From: Amoebidium appalachense | Taxonomy: Eukaryota > Ichthyosporea | Assembly (NCBI GenBank): GCA_963693365.1 | Contig: CAVNZM010000012.1 | Span: 744,001-808,000, forward strand | Reading direction: 5' to 3' | DNA: 64,000 nucleotides | In this document: one piece after another, positions 55,179-64,000 of the stretch | Position numbering within the stretch: position 1 is the stretch's first letter | Layout: the number at the start of each line of letters is the position of its first letter | Notes under the pieces: model-generated | What the model saw: only the letters and a program-made list of their open reading frames with translations | Told to the model about the DNA's origin: nothing | The model's database searches: none | Position numbers and translations under genes: made by a program

Positions 55179-57189
55179 CTCTGCCTCACCCTCTGCCCCA
55201 AACTCCAGTCACCATAATCTTGTAAAATCGGACACCAGTGCACCCACCCTACACTTTTTGTAGCGTATGTCCTTGTGGCCCACATGTGCCCCTGCCTCCC
55301 CATTCATCAGAGTGGATAGAAATGCCCCCCGGCAGCTCCGAGTAGAGGAGACCAAATCAATAGTCCCATCATGATGGCTTGCATACGGGGCTATGCAAAA
55401 ATCGGCCGCTGGGTACGGCACATTCATAGCAAAAAACAGTGTAAAATCCCCCTAACATTCTTGCCAATTTTCACGCCCGGAAAAGGAGAGCGGGCCTGTA
55501 AGTTGGCGTTTTGGGCCGTGGCCTAGGTGGGGGTCTGTCTCGGTGTACTTGGGTGGGGTGGCAATGAGCTCGGGTTCTGCTGGCAGCCTGTGGGGGGACG
55601 GGGGAGGGGGAGGGAGGGAGAGAAGGGGGAAGGGGGGGGGGGGGGGGGGGGGGAGGGGGATGTATGCATTAGAGGGTCGGAAATAGGGAGAAAACGCCAA
55701 AGGAGAAAATACAAATGCCACAAAAATGAAAAACCCGAAATCAAACATTTTGTTTGTAAATCGACAACAAGAAGCGTGCGGGCAGGGAACACTTAAACAG
55801 AGGGGGGTTCCTATGCCTCCACAAAAGAATATGAGTGGCCGGGGGAGGAGGAGGGGGGGAGGGGGAGGAGGAGGGGAAGGGGGGGGGGGTGGGGGGAAGG
55901 GGGGGGGGGGGGGGGGGGGGGGTGAAGTGTTGGTCATGTATTGGGTTGCCTCTTTCGTGCACAAAGAAAGCATTTCGGTGATGGTTGTAGACGTGTACAT
56001 GTGTGGGTGTGTGGGCATGCGTCCGCATGTGGGTGTTTGTGTGTCTGTGTAGGTGTGGGGTGTGCCTCCGTCTGTGTTCCAAAAATGTGGGTGTGCGTGT
56101 TCGTGTGGGCACCCGTGCGTGTGAGCTGTGTGTGTTGATGTGTGTATGTCTGTGTGTCTGTGTCTGTCTGTCTGTGTGTTTACGTCTGCCCGTATGTCTG
56201 TCTCTCTTTGCGTGTGTGCGGGCAAGCACACGCCTGCACGCCTGTGCTAGGCAGTGTGTTCGACTGTGTGTGTATTTGTGTGTGTCTCTGTGTGTTGTGT
56301 GTGTGTGTGTGCGCGCGTGTGTGCGTGCGCGCGAGGGCGTGCATGCGTGAATAGGTGTGTGTACCTATGTGTGTATGTTTGTTATTACACATGTGCATGC
56401 CAATGCCTGTGTATCTGTGTTTGATATGGGACATCCCACAACCACACAGAGGGAAGACACTCACCACTGCAACCTAGCCGGATACTTCCTCAAAAACAGA
56501 ATCCTTATAAACGCACATATCTCCTGCCGTATGGGGCCCAACCACCTCATACGTTCACTCAGTCAAACTCAGCATCAGACACTAGTGCCCACAACAGCTC
56601 CAAATGACTGTATGAACTGTGTGCTCTGTAGTGTAACACACAATGTCGAAGGGCTCGGTGTGGCCTGGATATGCAATGGTGGGTTAGTGGGTGTTTAGTG
56701 TGTGGTTGTCTGGAGGTAATTCTATATGTATTAAAGTTTGGGCTATTCTTCCCCCCCCCCCCCCTAGGGGCGGGGGGGGGGGGGGGGGGGGGGAGGGGGG
56801 GAAGGCGGGGGGGCAGAGGGGCAGGGGGGGGGGGGGGGGGGAGGGGGGAGTGGGGGGTGAGGCAAATGTGAGGGCCATGCCAATCTTGCACCAGCCTTCC
56901 CTCAGATCACACCCACAAGACAGAAACCTAACTCAGACCTCCATAAACACTTCAGCAACAAGTGACAAAGCATAATGAGGTGGCACACAGGCACATCAGC
57001 TATGGAGGGAAAGTGTTACTTTTCAAGGTGCCCAGAAAAACAACCATTATGAAGAAAAGGGAATTAAGTAACACAAACATTGAATCAATACACTGGCGGC
57101 ATGGAGGGACTGAGTACCTTTAATATTAGCCAGGATGGCTCCCTCTGTATCTCCGATGCCCAGAGACTTGGCAGTGCCGTTGCCACTAC
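54408..57189 (-). pseudogene. Sphingosine kinase 3'-half pseudogene (tandem copy)
   Basis: Four exon copies correspond to exons 5-8 of the kinase at 59086-63504: 57189-57118 (72 bp, as in the parent), 56664-56465 (200 against 199 bp), 55587-55248 (340 bp, as in the parent) and 54662-54408 (255 against 195 bp, different tail). Splice sites are kept, and the protein is clearly similar ([56 protein letters not shown]). The second exon has two frame changes, a one-base loss near 56614 and a two-base gain near 56565. The third has an in-frame TAG at 55454-55452 (GRENWQEC-stop). The ATP-binding and SGDGL catalytic exons have no copy here. It is therefore a partial, non-functional duplicate, although its first acceptor phase would still accept exon 4 of the parent. 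Confidence 0.85.
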
Positions 57190-59085
57190 CTGAAAAAAAA
57201 AAAAACAGCCAGGTTAATGTATGTCTATTGGACTGGGCATAGGGCCCCATTTATCTAACGACCATAATCGTGGAGAGTGCATCTGTTGTTTTGAAAAAAA
57301 AAAAACATGAGGAAAACAAGAATAAGCAAGCAAGCGCAGGAAACATGCACAGGCACACACCTACACACTGGATATTAGCAGTGTCTAAGACCGAAGACAC
57401 AGGCACACACCGCATAGATATTAGCGCTAGCAGCCACACACAGCCAAATATGCACACGTACATTCACACACAGCCAAATATTGAGAATGCCCAGGACACA
57501 GGCACGTACATGCACACACAGCCAATAGAACGGATGTATGTAGGTGTCACCTTGCTCAGAAGATTGTGCAAGCCGTTTCCTGTGCAGGATGGTGTTGCAG
57601 GAACGGCTGCTGTTTGTGTGTGGTTGCCAGCAGCATAATTGCCTGGAGTAAGTGGACAGCCTACAATAAAACACCTGTGAAAGCATGATCGCTATTTTGA
57701 ATCTTTACCTCTCCTCTCCTCAACTTCAGTTCGAAGAGCTTTTCCTTGTCATTGTTCTCTTGAGGTCCCTCAGCGTCCACTCTTCAACTTGTGGTTTTTG
57801 TTTTTGCAAACCCTCATATTTTTTTTAGTACACATGGGGTTCCTCCCTCCTTTTATTCCTTTTGTTTGTATACTTATCACAGCCTTCCTAACAAAGAGTG
57901 CCCATGGCCACCGCATCCCAGCACGACCACCACGGCCCAACACGACCTAACACAGCCTACCGTACCCGAGGCCGGTCCCACAGAAACGACAAAGAAAGGA
58001 AAATAGGGTTTAGTACATTTAGGATTAGGGGTTACAGTTCAAATTTAGTCACTGTCGACCCGCAGGCTTTTCACACTCTCCGACCCGATTAATCCTGACC
58101 CACCCCGAAATGACCAGCGAGGTCAGCAGTGGCGATATTATCATACCCTACGTGTGTTCAGTGCGCCCAAACTTTAAGAGAACACACACACAGTGTTTCA
58201 AGTTGGCCGTCATGTGTTTCGATGGCCGTAGATGTTTCTTCAATTTGGCCGTAGGTAACTTAGTGCACTTCCTATTCCAAATCACTCACAGCAGCAGCAC
58301 ACATACGCGCACACACAGACGCCTCCAAGTCCACATGCAACCACATGCACTTCAATGAGTCAGCGGCACTGTCGGTGACTGTATTCAACATTTCAACCCC
58401 ATACATCAGACAAGTTTTCGGCCAGTCTGATGCTGATGGTGAAAAATGTTACAGGCTGTCAAAGAGATCTACACAATATATACTGTATGCATAATCTCTT
58501 AAGAATATGTATTTGCTAAAGAATACAATGTCATCTCATAATATACACAGATCGAGCATAGAGTAGTAGGGCTGAATGTGGAAGTGCATGCATCCGAAAG
58601 ACTACTCGAGGACTGAAAACTATACAATACTATGCAGGAAGCTACAAAACGAGTGGTGTCATACCCTGCAGCTCATCTTTTCTAATAATACACCGGCATG
58701 GGTGCCTGTAAACAACATGGTTTTCAGGTGGACACCTGCACACCCGATGCCTTTCCAAACATCACATTAACATTAACCGTTAAAATTACTGCACGAAGCA
58801 AAGAGGAAACCCGGCACAATCTGAAAACGACGGACCAAGAAAGGAGCAATGAGATATCAAGATCAGCCTCGCCAAGGCAAGTAAAACCCCTACCCAGGTT
58901 CTCTATTCACGTTCTTTACAGTTTGTAAAAGCACACCCACCATTTTTTCTCTCACTAAATTCTTGGTGCAAGCACCGTCTATGCGCTGATCTTTCCTGAA
59001 CAGTAGTAATAAGGCAAATCAGTAGTATACCTTAAAATCTCACGAGCAACATCGTCGAGAATCAACCCCCGTACGGGACACGTGC
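57190..59085. other. Spacer between the two kinase copies
   Basis: No counterpart of the parent's first four exons was found. A region at 57340-57530 repeats CACACACAGCCAAATA-type words several times. The rest is unique-looking without a convincing exon. Confidence 0.6.
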
Positions 59086-60403
59086 TCATTGGACAACCAC
59101 TTCCACATCATCCGTACACCCAGTCCATGGTCTTGGTGCGGGGACATGTGTGGGTGCGTACATGTGCAGCAGTTGGGGAAATATTTCGCCCTCAATCCAG
59201 CCCTTCCCGTAGTCCTCCCCGTCGATATCCAACAAGCTGCCTCCGTGTGGCTGATTGGGTTCCGGGTCGAGACGGAAAGCCTGGAAATGGGGGAGTGTTG
59301 GTTTCATGTTCTTCCGTGTTCCCTCTCTGCCATTTCGTTTTCCTTTCTGATACTGTCTCGAGCTCCATCAACCTCTTTACAAGCACCCAAAGTCACTTCC
59401 TGCTTCTCCTGTTCTCATCTTCAACCCCCCCCCCCCCCTCCCCCCCCCCCACCCACTCCCACACCCTCCCACGCATGAATTTGAAACATAGACGCACACA
59501 CATGCCCCCAGTCACCAGCCCACAAAACACATGCATACACACCCCGACATACCTTGCACTTGTGGTAGTTGATGTGCTTGTGGCTGACATGGGGTGCCGC
59601 GGGTCCATCCAGCAGTGTCCCAAGCATGATGCGGCGGCAGCTCTTGGTCGAAAACACCAAGTCAATCGTCCCATCTCTGTGTGACGCATGCGGCGCCAAG
59701 CAAAGATCTACGGCTGGCCAACCCAAGTTCATAGCACAAAAGAATGTGAAGTTTCCCCCCGCCCCTCGCCAATCTTCACGCGAGGAAGCTGCATGTGGGC
59801 CGGTAAGTTGGCGCTTGGGGCCACCTGCGTGGGGGTCTGACTCGGTGTACTCGGGTGGGGTGCAGGATGATGACTCCGGCTCAGCTGGCAGCCTGTTTTA
59901 AAGAGGCTGTGTTATTTCTTATACGAAAAGTTTGGAGTAACGTATATATCAACATCCTACATTTTGACGCAAGGCACAGAATGGGCTAACACAGTGCACA
60001 TAGTTCAATGCATACGCGGGCATCGTTCAAGCATACTTCGAACTTGTTGAAACCCAACAGGCTACTCAAACGAGGCCGGTGTTTTCCATCGTTGAGTAAA
60101 ACCTCGACGCTTCGACTCACTTCAAAAACGTCTTGGATACAAACCAGCCACCTACTACCAAGCAGACGACAAAAAAGCCAAGAACAAAGAGTATCACGTA
60201 CCAGTGCAACTTGCTTGGATACCGGCGCAGGAAAATGATGCGCAGCACCGCCCACATCTCCAGGCGAATGGGTCCCAGCCATCGCAAACGCTCACTTTGT
60301 AGATCGATGTCGGAGATGAGAGTCCACAGCAACTCTAAGTGGCTGTACACAACCCCACGTTCGGTCGTGTAGGCAACAATATCCAGGGGCTCTTGGTGTC
60401 CTG

Positions 60404-60450
<47 letters not shown>

Positions 60451-60778
60451 GAAGGCAATAAGGTGAGGCCCGGGTTGGATGTGTATGCTCGGTGGCAATG
60501 TATTCCACCACAACCAAGCTAATCTTAGCATCTTTTGAGTACACGTAAGGTCCAAGAACACATGCAACCACACACACACACACACCGCCCATCACAAGCA
60601 CACCCACACACCCACACACACAGCCACACCAGGGAGGTCACATACCTTTTATGACAGCCAGGGTGGCCCCCTCTGGTCCCTCCATGCCCATGGCCTTGAG
60701 TGTGCCGTTGCCACTGCCTGCAAAAACATGATTTGAACACTATCAACGTAAACCTATACCACCTAACCCCTTCCTTAT

Positions 60779-60829
<51 letters not shown>

Positions 60830-61282
60830 AAAAAAAAAAGAAAGAAAGAAAAAAAGAAAAAAAGAAAGAAAAAAGAAAGAAAGAAAGAAACCGGACCGGC
60901 ACATAATCGTAGTGTCTAGCCCCCACAACACACCCAGGCACAGACAAACCGGCAGGGATATTAGGGGTCCACACACCTGCAGGGATGATGGGAAAAACAC
61001 GCACCTGCGGGAATAATGCCCAGGGGAAGGGCCCTGGCCTGGGCCCAATCGCTGCGGGTCAGCAGGCCGTTGATGATTTCGTGCACAAGCCCGTCCCCAC
61101 TCACACACACAAGCCCGTCATAGTCGCTCAGGCTCAGACAGTGTACAATGTCCCATGCATGATGCCCACGCTCAGTTTCTGTAGAGAGAATGGCCGGGGT
61201 AAATGGGGCTGTTGATTTGATGTGTGTAGTAGCTGTGGTGAAAGGAAGACGTGCACATGCGAGGGCGTCTGTGTGTGTGTGT

Positions 61283-61321
<39 letters not shown>

Positions 61322-61325
61322 GTGT

Positions 61326-61357
<32 letters not shown>

Positions 61358-62265
61358 GTGTGTGTGTGTGTGTGTGTATGTGTGTGTGTATGTATGTATG
61401 TGTGTGTGTGTGTGTATGTGTGTGCGTGTGTGTGTGTGTGTGCGCGCGCGTACGTGTGCCAATCCGTGCCTACCTGCCTTCCTATGCATGCATCTATGTA
61501 CGTGTGTTGCACGAGCCACATTCGTTTTGTGTGTTTGCTCGCATGTGCTTTTTCTGTACTGTCTTCGTATACCTGGGTGCCTACAGATCCCCCCCCCACC
61601 CAACCACCCACCCATCCGTCTCAGGCCCCTTCCACCCCCCCCCCCCCCCCCCCCCCCCCCCTCCCAGACACAAACACACACCACACACAAAACTCGAGCC
61701 TCCCCCTCCCCTATCCCTTAGGCTATCAATTCCGCTGTTCTGAACATCTGCCACTCAAAGGTGCCAAACAAGAGGTGACCATAAACGGGAGAAGCGCAAA
61801 AAAAGCCAGCAGTGAGAATATGAAACACAAGCAAAACCCACCCATCATGGTGATGTCAAGGAACCCTGCACGGTCAAACATTCGCTTGGCGTTTGTGTAA
61901 ATCTTCCTCCCTTTTTTGGCACCGCCAAACGGGTTTACGAGCACAAGCAGCCGACGCCTGGATACTTTTTCTGTCACAGACAAGCATTCTCGTTAGTTAG
62001 AAGAACAAGCATTGCCGTTAGTTAGAAGAACAAGTATTACTTAAAGCTTCAGTTTCAGGTGTCCCCCCCCCCCCCCCCCTCCCCCCCCCCCCCCCCCCCA
62101 AAAAAAATAGAAAGAAGGAAAGAAAACGGGGGGGAAAGAAGCTCCTGCCCAACTGCCAACATGGTGTAAAGGTGCCCGTGCAAACGAAAGGGCACAGGGG
62201 CATATGCCTTGCACAGTGTGAAGAACGTTTCTCCAGGTACAATTTCCCGGTGCCTGCATGTTTGT

Positions 62266-62355
<90 letters not shown>

Positions 62356-63348
62356 AAACACGTGTCCTGCAACCGTGAAAGTGAATGTCGTCCTGTGTGT
62401 CGTGTGTGTGTGCGTGTGTGCGTGCAGACACACTTAAATCACGTACTAGCATATGGTGTGTGTGTGTACGACCATGCAGGCAACTATGACATCAGTGAGT
62501 GAGATGTTAAGAAACTAAAAAATTGGTCGAGGTGTTTGAGTAGAAAGCGGAGAAAGCTGATCGCGTCACCAGATAAGCTTCCCCCCCCCCGCAACCTCTC
62601 TCCTCTCTCCTCCCCATCTCCCCTGCCCCTCTCTGTCCCTGCCCCCCCCCCCCCCTCCCCCCCCCTCCCCCCCCCCCCCCCTCCCCCCCCCCCCTGCCCT
62701 CCTCCCGCCTCCCCCTTACCAAACCCGCTCGTGGTGTACATACACAGTTACACCAAACCACCCACCCATCAACACACATTCTTCTTCCCCACCACCTCCA
62801 CAAACCAATCAACCCCAGACACCACCCACCTTGAACGCTGCGTGTAGCAATCCACGAATGCAGGGCCGACAGGACGGCCGGCCCCGACTCTGTGTTTGTC
62901 AGCACCAAAGAGTACACCTGCGCCTTGCGCTTCAAGCCCTTCTTCGCCTGCAAAATAGACACCGTGCGAATGAATAACAAAACAGCTATACACACCTATC
63001 AGCATCCATACAGCATTTATACATAAGAACGGGCACAACACGTAGATAGTGTATGTGAACGTGCATGCTATTGTGTGGGTACATAAGTGGATGGGCGTGC
63101 GTGTGCTGGGTTGCCATGCATTCGTTTGTGCCAAGTGCTCAGGCGCGCTCTGCACATGTTGGGTCAGTATCCTGTGGCCGTAAACAGGATGTCAAGCACC
63201 TGTCCACGGCTCACGAGAAAAAGGATCAGCCCCTTGTAGGGTGGGGCAGTGGGGTTTGGGTGAAAGGAAAGGCACCTAGCCACTTAGGGAGAAAGGGAGA
63301 TGAGAGGGAGGCGGAAGGGAAGAGTGGGTGTAGGTGTGGGGAGGGGAG

Positions 63349-63380
<32 letters not shown>

Positions 63381-63504
63381 GAGGGGGGGGGGGGAGGGGG
63401 GGGAGCTTTCGAACAGACCTCCATGGTGTGAACGAGCAAACGGTCAGCCTTGGTCTCTGCACCGTACACATCATACCATGCCAGGTCCAGAAGCCCTATT
63501 TTGT
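59086..63504 (-). CDS. SPHK: Sphingosine kinase (diacylglycerol-kinase-like fold), 5' end incomplete
   Basis: Phosphorylates sphingoid bases with ATP to the signal lipid sphingosine-1-phosphate. Eight in-phase exons are visible: 63504-63419, 62947-62830, 61970-61842, 61178-61005, 60717-60646, 60400-60202, 59892-59553 and 59280-59086; together about 437 aa. Order of motifs: a lipid-kinase N-terminal region ([20 protein letters not shown]), [18 protein letters not shown] (nucleotide-binding), [14 protein letters not shown] (catalytic), [45 protein letters not shown], then an insert and [12 protein letters not shown], and finally [23 protein letters not shown] (the family's VDGE motif reads IDGE here). 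A possible earlier exon (63912-63847, hydrophobic FFPCRLFFLLFATG) fits in phase but is unusual for the family. The true start may lie beyond 64000. Its 3' half was duplicated at 54.4-57.2 kb. Confidence 0.9.
60403..60449. repeat. Poly-G at a sphingosine kinase acceptor
   Basis: About 45 G on the plus strand, i.e. poly-C on the coding strand, ending two bases before the AACAG acceptor of exon 6. Here a C-run takes the place of the polypyrimidine tract. Confidence 0.9.
60780..60838. repeat. C39-A19 composite tract
   Basis: About 39 C followed directly by about 19 A and then GAAA repeats to 60890, in intron 4 of the sphingosine kinase. Confidence 0.9.
61283..61446. repeat. Poly-G and GT/GTAT tract in sphingosine kinase intron 3
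   Basis: About 37 G, then GT with TATG interruptions to 61442 and a short GC run. Confidence 0.95.
62267..62354. repeat. (GT)n in sphingosine kinase intron 2
   Basis: About 42 uninterrupted GT units. Confidence 0.95.
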
Positions 63505-63666
63505 CTGCGCAAAAAAAGTGAGAAACCACCAAATAAAAAAGGTGCGAGCGTTTGAGTCACTTCTCAGAGGGTTGGTTAGCAGCTCAAACTTCTAGTTATG
63601 TTCTCACTGGAGTGTTAACTGAGTGTGCCACGTAATCTTGCAAAGATGCAAAACTAAATCTTTGCC

Positions 63667-63686
63667 CATTCAAATCCCCCCCGCCG

Positions 63687-63752
<66 letters not shown>
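63667..63752. repeat. Poly-C tract of about 75 bases
   Basis: The longest homopolymer in the window, with only short G interruptions at its left end. It lies upstream of the first confirmed kinase exon. The glycine- and proline-rich frames over it are repeat translations. Confidence 0.95.
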
Positions 63753-64000
63753 ACCCTCTTTAGCATCCCCCCCCCCCCCCCCTCCCCCCCCCTTTCCCCT
63801 CCCTCCCTCCCCTCCAACAAACACACACACACGCAAAAACACTCACCACCAGTAGCAAACAGAAGAAAAAACAAACGACAAGGGAAAAAAGAGAAAAGAC
63901 GCAAAACTCCCACTGGGGAAGCCCCTGGCTATATGCACATGTGAGGTGGGAACAAGCACCCGGTATGCTGTCATACCCGTTGTTAAGACATCAGAGTTGC

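Overview
This is nuclear DNA of a eukaryote, most likely a protist with a large, intron-rich genome; I cannot name the lineage. Every convincing gene except one is split by GT-AG introns, and the introns and spacers are packed with long homopolymers (poly-C/poly-G), (GT)n/(CA)n and (GA)n/(CT)n tracts. Most long open frames here are translations of these simple repeats and are not genes. The real exons were found by family motifs and then checked by requiring splice phases to match. The gene set (ESCO-type cohesin acetyltransferase, proteasome maturation factor, octanoyltransferase, RGS protein, sphingosine kinase) is purely eukaryotic and housekeeping.

Layout. 0.3-1.6 kb (+): last exons of an unrecognised membrane protein whose start lies outside the window. 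3.4-7.5 kb (-): complete POMP (proteasome maturation protein), 5 coding exons, 140 aa. 8.8-11.8 kb (-): two-exon membrane/coiled-coil protein of unknown function, 532 aa. 13.3-15.5 kb (-): decayed Helitron with a recognisable 3' terminus. 17.5-19.7 kb: AT-rich repeat island around a retroelement-like coding fragment. 20.8-21.2 kb: small unexplained open frames. 21.3-30.8 kb (-): complete ESCO-type acetyltransferase, 12 exons, 506 aa. 32.8-33.4 kb (-): disordered Ser/Pro-rich reading frame. 35.3-36.3 kb (-): single-exon RGS-domain gene. 36.3-40.1 kb: no gene recognised. 40.1-46.1 kb (-): complete lipoyl (octanoyl) transferase, 6 exons, 225 aa. 46.8-53.1 kb (+): membrane-anchored short-chain dehydrogenase, divergent from the previous gene. 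54.4-57.2 kb (-): pseudogene copy of the 3' half of a sphingosine kinase. 59.1-64 kb (-): the parental sphingosine kinase, running off the right edge.

The genes do not form a pathway. What unites the window is its architecture: coding exons of about 60-360 bp sit in introns built from simple sequence, and several splice sites lie directly at the edge of (GT)n or (CA)n tracts. The most informative single observations are the broken tandem copy of sphingosine kinase, a 51-bp in-frame duplication that doubles a splice donor in the dehydrogenase, a POMP start codon isolated on its own exon, a Helitron end, and a short dispersed repeat seen only in the sense orientation within introns.
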